A stretch of 64,000 nucleotides of DNA, from contig JACKKO010000003.1 in NCBI GenBank assembly GCA_024236395.1, forward strand, positions 62,001-126,000, read 5' to 3'. Below, piece after piece: positions 16,866-26,013 of the stretch (its first letter is position 1; the number at the start of each line of letters is the position of its first letter). This DNA comes from Hyphomicrobiales bacterium (GTDB lineage: Bacteria; Pseudomonadota; Alphaproteobacteria; Rickettsiales; JACKKO01). The translations under genes were made by a program, and so were the position numbers. The notes below the pieces were generated by a model. That model was not told the DNA's origin. It did not search any database and worked only from the letters and a program-made list of their open reading frames with translations.

Positions 16866-18797
16866 ATGTCAGCTAGTACAGCACAAAAGCAACCATTTAA
16901 TACAGGTGAGAATTTCGCCGAACTTCTGGAGCAAAGCTTCTCGGAGGAACTAAAGGAAGGGACTATTGTCAAAGGCCGCGTGATTGGTCGTGACCGTGAA
17001 TATATCACCGTGGATATCGGTCTGAAAACGGAAGGCCGTATTCCACTTTATGAATTTGGCCACGGTGAAAGCCAGCAGAAAGTGGCTGTAGGCGATGAGA
17101 TCGAGGTTTATCTCGAAAAATTTGAAAACCGTGAGGGCGAAGCTGTTCTCAGCCGCGAAAAAGCACTGCGCGAAGAATCCTGGGAACGCTTTGAAGATGC
17201 CTATAATAATGATGTCACCGTGGAAGGAACCATCTTTGGCCGCGTGAAAGGTGGCTTTACGGTGGATCTGGATGGTGTGGTGGCGTTCCTGCCGGGTAGC
17301 CAGGTGGATGTTCGCCCGGTGAAAGACGTGTCACCGCTGATTGGTGTGAAACAACCGTTCCAGATTCTGAAGCTGGATCGTGCCCGCAGCAACATCGTAG
17401 TTTCCCGCCGCGCCATTATGGAAGAATCCCGCTCGGCTGAGCGTGATGAGGTGCTTTCCAAGATCAAGGAAGGCTCTGTTCTGGATGGTGTAGTCAAAAA
17501 CATCACCGATTACGGTGCGTTTATTGATCTGGGGCCGGTAGATGGTCTCCTGCACGTCACCGATATTTCCTGGCGTCGTGTTAACCACCCGTCCGAAGTA
17601 CTGAGCGTTGGCCAGACGGTGCGTACCAAGGTCATCAAGTATGACGAAGACAGCAAACGTATCTCGCTGGGTATGAAGCAACTGGAAGAGTCCCCGTGGG
17701 AGAATATTGAAACGCGTTACGCGGTGGATAGCATCCATACGGGGCGTGTCAGTAATGTCACCGATTACGGGGCATTCGTTGAGCTTGAGCCGGGCATTGA
17801 AGGCCTGGTGCACGTGTCCGAAATGAGCTGGACGAAGAAGAACCTGCACCCAAGCAAAATCCTTTCCACCAGTCAGGAAGTGAAAGTGAAAGTGTTGGAT
17901 GTCGATCCGGTCAAACATCGTATCTCCCTGGGGATCAAGCAATGTGAAGAAAACCCGTGGAATAAGCTCACTGAGAAATATAAGGTGGGTGATGTGATTG
18001 AAGGCGAAATCCGCAATGTGATGGATTTTGGCCTGTTTGTCGCGCTGGCGGAAGATATCGATGGTCTGGTGCATGCCAATGACATCAGTTGGGATAAGAA
18101 GCCTGAAGATGCCGTAAAAGAGTTCAAGAAAGGGGACGTGGTGAAGGCAAAAATCCTGGCCATGGAACTGGATAAAGAACGCGTTGCGCTGGGTATCAAA
18201 CAGCTGGAAAAAGACCCGATGGAAGATGTCACACTGACAAAAGGCAAAGTGGCTACCTTCACTGTAACAGCTGTTAATGACGATGGCATTGAGGTGGAAG
18301 TGGTGGATGGTATCACGACCTTCATTAAGCGTTCCGACCTTTCAGCAGACCGCCTGGATCAACGTCCGGAGAAATTTGCCGTGGGTGACCGTGTGGACGC
18401 GAAAGTGATTAACGCGGATCGTGCTGCGCGCAAATTTACGCTGTCGATCAAAGCCTATGAGCTGGATGAGCAGAAACGTGCCATTGCCGAGTATGGTTCC
18501 ACCGATAGTGGTGCCAGCCTGGGTGATATTCTTGGTATTGCTTTAGATTCCGCGAAGGAGAAAAAAGCAGCCTCCGAGAAGAAAGCACCGGCTAAGGCCG
18601 CTTCAAAGAAATCCGCTAAGGATAGCGATGAAGAGGCAAAAGCCGAAAAGAAAGCACCAGCTAAAAAAGCTTCTAAAGCCAAGGCAGATGATGATGCCGA
18701 AGCCAAAGAAGATAAAAAGCCGGCGGCAAAAAAGGCTCCTGCGAAGAAAACGGCTGCTAAAAAGACAACCAAGTCTAAAGACAAGGCAGACGAGTAG
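16866..18797 (+). CDS. rpsA: Ribosomal protein S1 with Lys/Ala-rich tail
   Basis: Binds mRNA at the 30S platform and promotes initiation on structured or weakly Shine-Dalgarno-containing messages. Six S1 OB-fold repeats are visible at about 31-97, 117-183, 202-271, 289-358, 376-445 and 459-528; repeats 3-5 carry the clear pattern V-x-N-[IV]-x-D-[YF]-G-A-F with LLHVTDISW or LVHVSEMSW. The ribosome site AAGGAGA lies 13 bases before the ATG. From about residue 560 to 643 there is an extra low-complexity tail made of KKAPAKKA-like units, resembling a histone H1-type or nucleoid-binding tail. Typical alphaproteobacterial S1 ends near 560-570. The extension adds a strongly basic arm that could bind RNA, DNA or granules. 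Confidence 0.96.
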   Translation: MSASTAQKQPFNTGENFAELLEQSFSEELKEGTIVKGRVIGRDREYITVDIGLKTEGRIPLYEFGHGESQQKVAVGDEIEVYLEKFENREGEAVLSREKALREESWERFEDAYNNDVTVEGTIFGRVKGGFTVDLDGVVAFLPGSQVDVRPVKDVSPLIGVKQPFQILKLDRARSNIVVSRRAIMEESRSAERDEVLSKIKEGSVLDGVVKNITDYGAFIDLGPVDGLLHVTDISWRRVNHPSEVLSVGQTVRTKVIKYDEDSKRISLGMKQLEESPWENIETRYAVDSIHTGRVSNVTDYGAFVELEPGIEGLVHVSEMSWTKKNLHPSKILSTSQEVKVKVLDVDPVKHRISLGIKQCEENPWNKLTEKYKVGDVIEGEIRNVMDFGLFVALAEDIDGLVHANDISWDKKPEDAVKEFKKGDVVKAKILAMELDKERVALGIKQLEKDPMEDVTLTKGKVATFTVTAVNDDGIEVEVVDGITTFIKRSDLSADRLDQRPEKFAVGDRVDAKVINADRAARKFTLSIKAYELDEQKRAIAEYGSTDSGASLGDILGIALDSAKEKKAASEKKAPAKAASKKSAKDSDEEAKAEKKAPAKKASKAKADDDAEAKEDKKPAAKKAPAKKTAAKKTTKSKDKADE

Positions 18798-18805
18798 GGT
18801 TAGTT

Positions 18806-19714
18806 ATGGCAGTGCCACCGGAAACGTTGCTGGATCGATTCAGATTAAGACGGCAACTTAACCGGTGGCGCTTTGCCGTTATTGCAATTATCATCCTATT
18901 TACCTTCCTGATGATTGGTCCTCGTGATGGGGCCTCTCCCTTGCGTATCCGCCCGCATATTGCCCGTGTTACTGTTGATTTTTTTATTCAGGGACAGCCC
19001 GAAGAGAAGGCGCTGTTTGAGGAAGTTTTGAATAATAATCATACCAAGGCTTTGCTTCTAAAGCTGGATAGTGGTGGTGGTACGGTAGTTGGTGGAGAGG
19101 TGTTGCACGATATGGTGCAGGAAATCGCTAAACATATTCCAGTCGTGGTGACGATGGAGACGTTAGCCACGTCGGCTGCCTATATGGTCGCCGTGCCGGC
19201 AGAGCGTATTTATGCACACAAGGGCACCATTACAGGTTCTATCGGTGTACTGATGGAGGCACCTAATATAGCGGGACTATCGGATAAAATTGGTTTCCGG
19301 ATGACGGAGATACGTTCCGGGGCTCTGAAAGGACAACCCAGCCCCTACGAACCTGTTTCCCCGCAGGTGAAGGCATCTTTGCAATCGGTAGTAGATGATT
19401 TTCATGATGTGTTTGTGACCATGGTGCAAGAGGGGCGTGGGTTACCTCGTGACGCTGTAGAAAAATTAGCTGATGGCCGTGCATTTACCGGAAGGCAGGC
19501 ATTGGAAAACGGGCTGATTGATGCAATTGGTGGCGAAGAAGAGGCCATTAAATGGCTGGAAGAAGAAAAGAAAGTAAAATCTGGCTTACCGATTTATGAT
19601 ATAGAGCCAGTATGGAAAACGCCTGATCTATGGCAGACCATGATGCAGGATATTCTGCAAACCGTGCAAAATTCTGGTGCTTTTTTCCAACGGAGGCTCT
19701 TGTCACGTTGGTAA
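18806..19714 (+). CDS. sppA: SppA, signal peptide peptidase (S49)
   Basis: Inner-membrane serine protease that degrades cleaved signal peptides. Residues about 22-38 are a single membrane anchor (RFAVIAIIILFTFLMIG) and the rest faces the periplasm. The catalytic Ser123 is in ATSAAYMVAV, where many homologues have ASGGYY, and the general-base Lys175 is in SGALKGQPSPYEP. LLLKLDSGGGTVVGG and GTITGSIGVLM are family segments. At 302 residues it is the short, single-domain form. It starts eight bases after rpsA and precedes ihfB, as in many alphaproteobacteria. Confidence 0.93.
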   Translation: MAVPPETLLDRFRLRRQLNRWRFAVIAIIILFTFLMIGPRDGASPLRIRPHIARVTVDFFIQGQPEEKALFEEVLNNNHTKALLLKLDSGGGTVVGGEVLHDMVQEIAKHIPVVVTMETLATSAAYMVAVPAERIYAHKGTITGSIGVLMEAPNIAGLSDKIGFRMTEIRSGALKGQPSPYEPVSPQVKASLQSVVDDFHDVFVTMVQEGRGLPRDAVEKLADGRAFTGRQALENGLIDAIGGEEEAIKWLEEEKKVKSGLPIYDIEPVWKTPDLWQTMMQDILQTVQNSGAFFQRRLLSRW

Positions 19715-19777
19715 AAGAGTGCTAGGTTAGCGAGCCTTCGCAGGTAAGCGTCTAACAACAAAGAGAGATTTTCGACT

Positions 19778-20077
19778 ATGTCCGGGAACAGCATGACCAA
19801 ATCGGAATTGATTAAACGCCTCGCACAGAAGCATCAGAATGTATATGCCAAAGATATCTCTATCATCGTGAATACGGTACTGGAAGAGATTTCCCAGGCA
19901 TTGATTAATGATGACCGTGTCGAGCTACGTGGGTTTGGATCATTCTCTATTCGTGAACGTAAATCCCGGGTTGCACGTAACCCGCGTACTAACGAGAAAG
20001 TACAGCTGGGCCGTCGCCGCGCTATTTATTTCCGTGCCGGTAAGGAAGTGCGCGAGCGTATCAATAAGAACGCCTAA
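19778..20077 (+). CDS. ihfB: IHF beta subunit
   Basis: DNA-bending histone-like protein; with IhfA it forms integration host factor, used in replication, sigma54 and CtrA-linked promoters. The 99 residues show the HU/IHF fold with GFGSFSIRERKSRVARNPRTN, the DNA-intercalating loop with its Pro, and GRRRAIYFRAGKEVRERIN. The start ATG at 19778 has AGAGAGA about ten bases upstream; a second ATG at 19793 is possible. It lies between sppA and lapA. A small hairpin (ACCCC...GGGGT) overlaps the end and the lapA start. Confidence 0.93.
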   Translation: MSGNSMTKSELIKRLAQKHQNVYAKDISIIVNTVLEEISQALINDDRVELRGFGSFSIRERKSRVARNPRTNEKVQLGRRRAIYFRAGKEVRERINKNA

Positions 20078-20092
20078 ACCCCGGTTACTGGG

Positions 20093-20413
20093 GTGCGTTT
20101 CTTACGCTTCACGTTCCTGATTATTTTTGGGCTGTTTCTGCTCTCATTTGCGTTGAGTAACCGTGAGCAGGTAACGTTGTCTATTTTTCCATTGCCCTAT
20201 GAGGTGGATTTGCCACTTTTTGTGCCGTTGCTGTTCACGCTGGCGTGTGGATTATTACTAGGGTGGCTGTGGCTGGTGGGTGTCCGTATTTCTGCGGCGC
20301 ATCAGCGGCATAAGCTGGAAAAGGAAATCAAGCATCTGAAGGAATCACTGGACGATGCACGTCAGGCAATGCAGGCACAGGCGATAGAAGGGCAGGAAGG
20401 AGCGTCCTCATGA
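20093..20413 (+). CDS. lapA: LapA-domain membrane protein (DUF1049)
   Basis: Small inner-membrane protein with two transmembrane helices, about residues 4-21 (RFTFLIIFGLFLLSFALS) and 42-65, with the family motif SNREQVTLSIFP between them and a cytoplasmic coiled-coil tail (EKEIKHLKESLDDARQAM). In E. coli the LapA/LapB pair regulates LpxC and lipopolysaccharide synthesis; here no lapB is adjacent. The start is a GTG at 20093. The stop overlaps the trpF start by four bases (ATGA). Confidence 0.85.
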   Translation: MRFLRFTFLIIFGLFLLSFALSNREQVTLSIFPLPYEVDLPLFVPLLFTLACGLLLGWLWLVGVRISAAHQRHKLEKEIKHLKESLDDARQAMQAQAIEGQEGASS

Positions 20414-21048
20414 GTGTGCAGGCAAAGCTCTGTGGTTTGACTTCCGCAGCAGCGGTTGAGGCCAGCGTCAAAGCGGGCTCTGCTTATGCTGGTTTTGTCT
20501 TTTTTGATAAATCGCCGCGTAATGTGACACCCGTGCAAGCGGCAAAATTGGCGGCGGATATTCCGCAGGAGATACAGACGGTCGCGGTATTGGTTAACCC
20601 TCAGGATGAGGTGTTAGATATGTTATTGCAGACATTCAGGCCAGCGTTTCTCCAGTTGCATGGTGATGAATCTCCAGAGCGTGTGAATACTATCCGCAAG
20701 CAAACCGGTGCGAAGATTATCAAGGCGCTTAAGGTTCATGCTGCCGACGATGTGGCACGGGCAGGCGCTTATAGCGCGGTGGCCGATATGTTGCTGTTTG
20801 ACGCCAAGGCACCGGAGGCAGCATTGCCGGGCGGTAATGGGCTGGCATTTGACTGGGCGTTACTGCGCCATCGGGAATTTGCGTTGCCGTGGTTTCTTTC
20901 CGGAGGATTGCATGCCGGAAATGTAGCCGAAGCCGTGCAGAAAACCGGGGCGGTGCGTGTGGATGTATCATCCGGAATTGAGTCCGGGCCAGGAATCAAA
21001 GAGCCACGGTTAATCCGTGAGTTCATGGAGGTAGTAAACGGGTTATGA
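20410..21048 (+). CDS. trpF: TrpF, phosphoribosylanthranilate isomerase
   Basis: Third step of tryptophan synthesis, (beta/alpha)8 barrel of 212 residues. Motifs are KLCGLTSAAAV with the catalytic Cys, AGFVFFDKSPRNVT, LQLHGDESPE, LLFDAKAPEAALPGGNG with the catalytic Asp, FLSGGLHAGNVAEA, and VDVSSGIESGPGIKE. It overlaps lapA upstream and trpB downstream, each by four bases. The trpF-trpB pairing is typical, but trpA does not follow. Confidence 0.95.
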   Translation: MSVQAKLCGLTSAAAVEASVKAGSAYAGFVFFDKSPRNVTPVQAAKLAADIPQEIQTVAVLVNPQDEVLDMLLQTFRPAFLQLHGDESPERVNTIRKQTGAKIIKALKVHAADDVARAGAYSAVADMLLFDAKAPEAALPGGNGLAFDWALLRHREFALPWFLSGGLHAGNVAEAVQKTGAVRVDVSSGIESGPGIKEPRLIREFMEVVNGL

Positions 21049-22259
21049 GTGTCTATTCTACAGCAATGAATATCCTGCCGGATATGGCCGGGCATTTTGG
21101 ACAATATGGTGGGCGGTTTGTGGCCGAAACCCTGATGCCGCTGATCCTTCAGGTGGAAAAAGCCTATAACAAGGCAAAGGATGATCCGGCATTTTTGAAA
21201 GAGCTGGATTATTACCTGGCGCAGTATGCCGGGCGGCCTAGCCCGCTTTATTATGCCGAGGCACTGACCAGGGCGTTGGGCGGGGCGCGGATTTACCTGA
21301 AGCGGGATGAATTACTGCATACCGGCGCACATAAGATCAATCACTGTATCGGGCAAATTCTGTTGGCCAAGCGTATGGGAAAGAGGCGGATTATAGCGGA
21401 AACCGGTGCCGGGCAGCATGGGGTGGCCACGGCAACGGTATGTGCGCTGTTTAAGATGCAATGTGTCATTTACATGGGCGCGCGGGATATGGAGCGCCAG
21501 AAGCCGAACGTGTTCCGTATGAAGCTGCTGGGGGCGGAGGTGCGCCCGGTGGATGCCGGTACGGGCACGCTGAAGGATGCAATGAACGAAGCCCTGCGCG
21601 ATTGGGTGACCAATGTGAACGATACCTATTACCTGATAGGCACGGCTGCCGGGCCGCATCCGTTCCCCATGATGGTACGGGATTTCCAGTCGGTGATGGG
21701 GCGGGAGGCACGGCAGCAAATCCTTAAAGCCGAAGATCGCCTGCCCGATATGCTGGTGGCGTGTATTGGCGGTGGCTCGAATGCGCTGGGGTTGTTTACC
21801 GCCTTCCTGCCGGATACGGGAGTGAAGATGGTGGCGGTGGAAGCCGCCGGGAAGGGGCTGGATACTAACGAGCATGCTGCTTCCATCAGTCGTGGTTCGC
21901 CGGGGGTACTGCATGGTAACCGCACCTATGTGTTGCAGGATGAAGACGGGCAGATCTTGCCGACGCATTCTATTTCTGCCGGGCTGGATTATCCGGGTAT
22001 TGGCCCGGAACATAGTTTCCTTAATGATTCCGGCCGGGTGCAGTATGAGTCCGCGACCGATGAAGAAGCGCTCAATGCCTTTCAGACATTGGCGCGGGAA
22101 GAGGGGATTCTCCCGGCGCTGGAGCCGAGCCATGCGCTGGCCTACGTGATCCGCGAAGCGCCTGCTATGCGTGCCGACCAGCTCATCATCGCCAATCTCT
22201 GCGGCCGGGGGGATAAGGATATCTTCACCGTGGCAGCGAAACTGGGGGTGACGTTATAG
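21045..22259 (+). CDS. trpB: TrpB, tryptophan synthase beta chain
   Basis: Condenses indole with serine, with PLP on Lys97 in LHTGAHKINH. Other motifs: GQYGGRFVAETL, IIAETGAGQHGVATAT with the catalytic Glu, YMGARDMERQKPNVFRMKLL, and CIGGGSNALG at the phosphate-binding loop. With 404 residues and the COMM-domain segments that contact TrpA intact, it is TrpB1-type, meant to work with an alpha subunit. trpA is not downstream: the next gene is pntB, converging six bases away. An in-frame ATG at 21066 is an alternative start. Confidence 0.96.
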   Translation: MSVYSTAMNILPDMAGHFGQYGGRFVAETLMPLILQVEKAYNKAKDDPAFLKELDYYLAQYAGRPSPLYYAEALTRALGGARIYLKRDELLHTGAHKINHCIGQILLAKRMGKRRIIAETGAGQHGVATATVCALFKMQCVIYMGARDMERQKPNVFRMKLLGAEVRPVDAGTGTLKDAMNEALRDWVTNVNDTYYLIGTAAGPHPFPMMVRDFQSVMGREARQQILKAEDRLPDMLVACIGGGSNALGLFTAFLPDTGVKMVAVEAAGKGLDTNEHAASISRGSPGVLHGNRTYVLQDEDGQILPTHSISAGLDYPGIGPEHSFLNDSGRVQYESATDEEALNAFQTLAREEGILPALEPSHALAYVIREAPAMRADQLIIANLCGRGDKDIFTVAAKLGVTL

Positions 22260-22265
22260 GCGAGT

Positions 22266-23663
22266 CTAAAGCGCCTTCAGGGCGCGGACGATATTTTCTG
22301 TCATCTGCTTGGCATCGCCGAAGAGCATCATCGTGTTATCATTAAAGAACAGGCTGTTCTCCACGCCGGCATAGCCGCTGGCCATGCTGCGCTTGATAAA
22401 CAATACCTGTCCAGCACGCTCCACGTCCAGCACTGGCATGCCGTAGATCGGGCTTTTCGGGTCAGTCTTCGCGGCGGGGTTGGTAATGTCGTTCGCGCCG
22501 ATGACGAAGGCAATATCGGTTTCGGCAAAGTCGTTATTGATTTCATCCAGCTCGAACACTTCATCATAAGGCACGTTGGCTTCCGCCAGCAGTACATTCA
22601 TATGCCCCGGCATCCGGCCTGCGACCGGGTGAATGGCATAGCGTACATTCAGCCCCTTGGCTTTCAGTAAATCGCCCATTTCACGCAGGGCGTGCTGGGC
22701 CTGCGCCACGGCCATCCCATAGCCGGGGACGATAATAATCGACTTGGAGTTGCCCATCAGGAAGGCGGCATCTTCGGCATTGCCCTGTTGGATCTGACGG
22801 TCATCATCGCCAGCGGTGGCAGCCTGTGCATCATCACCGGTGCCGAACCCGCCCAGGATCACATTAAAGATCGAGCGGTTCATCGCTTTGCACATGATAT
22901 AACTGAGGATCGCCCCGCTGGCACCCACCAGCGCCCCGGTGATAATCAGCAGCATATTACCCAGCGTGAAGCCGATACCGGCCGCCGCCCACCCGGAATA
23001 GGAGTTCAGCATGGAGATCACTACCGGCATATCCGCTCCGCCAATCGGTACGATCAGCAGCACGCCCAGCAATAATGAGAGCAGCATGATGAGCCAGAAG
23101 GCAAAGTGCGATTCACTCCCGCAAAATGTGAGAATCAGCACAACAATCGCCACACCAATCAGCGCATTGGCCAGGTGTTGCCCGGCAAAACGCAGCGGTG
23201 CACTTTTCATCAGTCCTTGCAGCTTGAGGAACGCAATGACCGAGCCGGTAAACGTCACCGCCCCAATGGCTAGTCCCAGGCTCAGCTCGATCAGGCTGGA
23301 AAGCTTGATATGGCCGGGAATCCCAATCCCATAGGCTTCCGGAGAATAGAGCGCGGCCGTGGCAATCAGGCAGGCGGCCAGGCCGACCAGCGAGTGAAAT
23401 GCCGCCACCAGCTGCGGCATTGCCGTCATCTGGATACGCAGGGCAATGACTGTTCCGACGACACCGCCCACAATCAGCCCGGTAATCACCAATCCCACCC
23501 CGCTGATTGCCGGTTGGCTGATGGTGGTATAGATTGCCAGCACCATTCCCAGTATCCCCAGCAGGTTGCCGCGGCGGGCAGATTTAGGGGAGGAGAGGCC
23601 CTTCAGTGCCAGAATAAACAGTACTGAAGCAACCAGATACGCCATGGCGGAAGCAAATGACAT
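22266..23663 (-). CDS. pntB: PntB, proton-translocating transhydrogenase beta subunit
   Basis: Inner-membrane NAD(P) transhydrogenase, which uses the proton gradient to drive NADPH formation from NADH. It has 465 residues: about nine membrane helices in residues 1-270, then the NADP(H)-binding dIII domain with IIVPGYGMAVAQAQ (near 310), HPVAGRMPGHMNVLLAEA, VIGANDITNPAAK and a C-terminal FFNDNTMMLFGDAK. It is third in the pntAA-pntAB-pntB operon and six bases from pntAB. It converges with trpB. Confidence 0.95.
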   Translation of the reverse strand: MSFASAMAYLVASVLFILALKGLSSPKSARRGNLLGILGMVLAIYTTISQPAISGVGLVITGLIVGGVVGTVIALRIQMTAMPQLVAAFHSLVGLAACLIATAALYSPEAYGIGIPGHIKLSSLIELSLGLAIGAVTFTGSVIAFLKLQGLMKSAPLRFAGQHLANALIGVAIVVLILTFCGSESHFAFWLIMLLSLLLGVLLIVPIGGADMPVVISMLNSYSGWAAAGIGFTLGNMLLIITGALVGASGAILSYIMCKAMNRSIFNVILGGFGTGDDAQAATAGDDDRQIQQGNAEDAAFLMGNSKSIIIVPGYGMAVAQAQHALREMGDLLKAKGLNVRYAIHPVAGRMPGHMNVLLAEANVPYDEVFELDEINNDFAETDIAFVIGANDITNPAAKTDPKSPIYGMPVLDVERAGQVLFIKRSMASGYAGVENSLFFNDNTMMLFGDAKQMTENIVRALKAL

Positions 23664-23669
23664 AAGCGA

Positions 23670-24059
23670 TTAATCCTTCTTCCGGAACATTTGTAACATA
23701 CGCTGCGTGACCACAAATCCGCCGAAAATATTCACGGCGGCAATGGTTACGGCAATAAAGCCCAATAACTGGGAAAACCCAAACCCTTCCGGGCCGACGG
23801 CAATAATCGCACCGACGATGATAATCCCGGAGATGGCATTGGTGACGGCCATCAGCGGTGTGTGCAGGGCAGGGGTCACTTTCCATACGACGTAATAGCC
23901 CACAAAACAGGCCAGCACAAAGACGGTCAGGCCGAAAACCAGCGGGTCTACACCGCTTTGGGTAGCTTGCATTTCCAGCGCTGCGGCCTGTGCAGCCAGT
24001 TGTTCAGCGGTGGTGGAAAGCTGCCGAGCGCTTTCGCTTAACGTATTCACATCCGGCAT
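23670..24059 (-). CDS. pntAB: PntAB, transhydrogenase alpha subunit, membrane part
   Basis: 129 residues with three to four membrane helices after an amphipathic N-terminus. Typical segments are VFVLACFVGYYVVWKVTPALHTPLMAVTN read as two shorter motifs (GYYVVWKVTPALHTPLM and TNAISGIIIVGA) and GFIAVTIAAVNIFGGF near the end. Split alpha subunits (PntAA plus PntAB) are characteristic of alphaproteobacteria such as Rhodospirillum. The start overlaps the pntAA stop by one base (TAATG). Confidence 0.93.
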   Translation of the reverse strand: MPDVNTLSESARQLSTTAEQLAAQAAALEMQATQSGVDPLVFGLTVFVLACFVGYYVVWKVTPALHTPLMAVTNAISGIIIVGAIIAVGPEGFGFSQLLGFIAVTIAAVNIFGGFVVTQRMLQMFRKKD

Positions 24060-25337
24060 TATGCGCCTCCTTTGGGGGTCGGTTTCTTAGCAATTTGGCG
24101 AACTTTCTTTTTCATATGCGGTTTTTGATCCATCACCTTACGTGGTGGGGCTTTTTTGACAGTAGTCTTAGTACCGGCTTTGGCAGCAGGGCCCGCTGCT
24201 TTTTCTGCAAAATTCGGGTGAATAATCTTGCCCTGATGCGTCATCAGACAGCCCTTGATGATGTCATCCTCAAGGTTCAGTTTCAGGCTGTTGGTTTCCT
24301 TATCATACATCAGCGCAACGAGGTTATAGAGGTTGCGGGCATAAAGTGCACTGGCATCTGTTGCTACGCGGGAAGGTACGTTACGATGCCCGATGATCTT
24401 CACACCATTGCGCTCAACGATCTTGCCAGGTTCGCTGCCCGCACAGTTCCCGCCGGACATCACTGCCAGGTCCACAATCACTGCGCCGGGCTTCATATCG
24501 TCCAGCATCGCATCAGTAATGAGGGTGGGGGCTGGCTTACCGGGGATCAACGCCGTGGTAATCACCATATCCTGCGTACGTAATGTTTCATGTATGAGTG
24601 CCTGCTGCTTACGTTTGTATTCCTCACTCATTTCCTTGGCGTAACCGCCTTTGGTTTCCGCATTCTCGGTTTCCTCTGAGGGAACCTCAATAAACGTGGC
24701 TCCCAGGCTTTCCACTTGCTCTTTGACCGCCGGGCGTACATCAAATGCGCTGACAATCGCTCCCAGACGCTTGGCGGTGGCAATGGCCTGCAGACCTGCC
24801 ACCCCGGCACCGAGGATCAGCACTTTCGCCGGTTCCACTTTCCCCGCTGCCGTCATCATCAACGGTACGACCTTACGGGATTCCGCTACCGCGTCCAGTA
24901 CCGCTTTATAACCGGCGAGGTTACTCTGAGAGGACAGTACATCCATGCTCTGGGCGCGTGTAATACGCGGAACAAACTCCAGCGCCACGGCGGATATCTG
25001 CTGGCGTGCCAGAGCCGAGAGTAATTGTGGATCACCGAAAGGATTCAGGTGCGAAACCAGAATGGCGTTCTTTTTGATAGTATCCAGCTCTTTTTTTGCA
25101 TTCCCGAGTAATTCCGTGAGCCTGCACTTTGAGCACAACATCTGACACATCCAGCACATTCTCGGCGGTGGTAACGATTTAGCACCGGCTTCCTCATAGG
25201 CTTTATTACTATAGCCTGCGGCCGTTCCGGCATCCTTTTCAACCAGTACGAAAGCGCCCATGGGCATATTTCTGACGGTTTCCGTGGCTGCGAGCGCAGT
25301 TCATCCATTGCCGTTCCTTGATAATACAGATTTTCAT
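24059..25337 (-). CDS. pntAA: PntAA, transhydrogenase alpha subunit, NAD-binding part (indels near start)
   Basis: Soluble NAD(H)-binding dI domain related to alanine dehydrogenase. From about 25110 downstream the frame is normal: RAQSMDVLSSQSNLAGYKAV, ILGAGVAGLQAIATAKRLGA, EQVESLG, ALIPGKPAPTLIT, and a C-terminal Lys/Pro-rich tail. The 5' part is damaged. The family N-terminus MKICIIKER starts at the ATG at 25337, then DELRS, then AATETVR must be read in other frames before PMGAFVLVEKDAG joins. Between about 25115 and 25180 two compensating shifts hide in an open frame: the frame-correct reading is VTTAENVLDVSDVVLKVQ. Indel errors in the sequence are the simplest explanation. Operon: bfr-pntAA-pntAB-pntB. 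Confidence 0.85.
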
Positions 25338-25341
25338 AGCG

Positions 25342-25839
25342 TTACCATAAAGTCCTTTTGAAATTCAGGCAAGGTTCCACCTGCGATTGCAGGTAGTTTT
25401 CTGCCCATGCTTTCCATGAGTTTGAGTTGCTGCCCAGCCACAGCATATGCGATTTTCAGAGATCAGGATACGTTCCAGCAGTTCCACCGTTCCAAAATCC
25501 TGGTTTCTTCGGCATAGACATAGGGGCGCGCAGATCCTCCACGGCGTTGATTTCGGTGGCATGGTCAGCGGTGAGCATTTCCTTCGGGTTCTCACCAACA
25601 CTGAGCTTTCCCATATCCTGCAGGTTAGGTAACCCGCCCAGGAACAAAATGCGCTCCGAAAGCTCCGATGCATGCTTCATTTCATCAATGGATTCTTCAT
25701 ACTCTTTCTCGGCCAATTTGCTATAGCCATCATTCTTCAAAATCTTGGAGTGCAGGAAATACTGGTTAATGGCGGTCAGCTCATTCCGCAGAATGGTGTT
25801 GAGGTGTTTGATCATGGTTTTGTCTGTTTTACGTGCCAT
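25342..25839 (-). pseudogene. bfr: Bacterioferritin, frameshifted at the 3' half
   Basis: Iron-storage 24-mer. The start is the ATG at 25839 (MARKTDKTMIKHL) with GGGAGC upstream. The first 100 or so residues are intact: LRNELTAINQYFLHSKIL, the ferroxidase Glu/His set in EESIDEMKHA with the haem-ligand Met, and RILFLGGLPNLQDMGKLSVGE. After EINAVEDLRA the frame is lost. EET, DFGTVELLERILISEN, HMLWLG, QQLKLMESMG and AENYLQSQV are found in turn in all three frames, which together rebuild a normal bacterioferritin C-terminus. At least three to four single-base indels are needed in about 200 bases, so sequence error is likely. The stop falls four to five bases before the pntAA start, suggesting one operon. 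Confidence 0.8.
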
Positions 25840-26013
25840 TAAAAGCTCCCTATTACATGTGATGCATCGTAGTGGTGGCAGGCAGGGAGTCAAGCATTAA
25901 AAATCGTTGACTAGGTAGCTGTTCAACATTTTTGTGGGGTGTAAAAAAATATTTTAATATAAAGTGTTATCGTGTATGTGTAACAGGACATAAGCCAATA
26001 GGGAGAGAGGCGT

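Noticed and set aside
18543..18797. Separate histone H1-like gene at the end of rpsA
   Set aside because: It is in frame with the S1 domains and has no start signal of its own.
21312..22133. 273-codon open frame on the minus strand
   Set aside because: Antisense shadow of trpB, with a His/Arg-rich low-quality translation.
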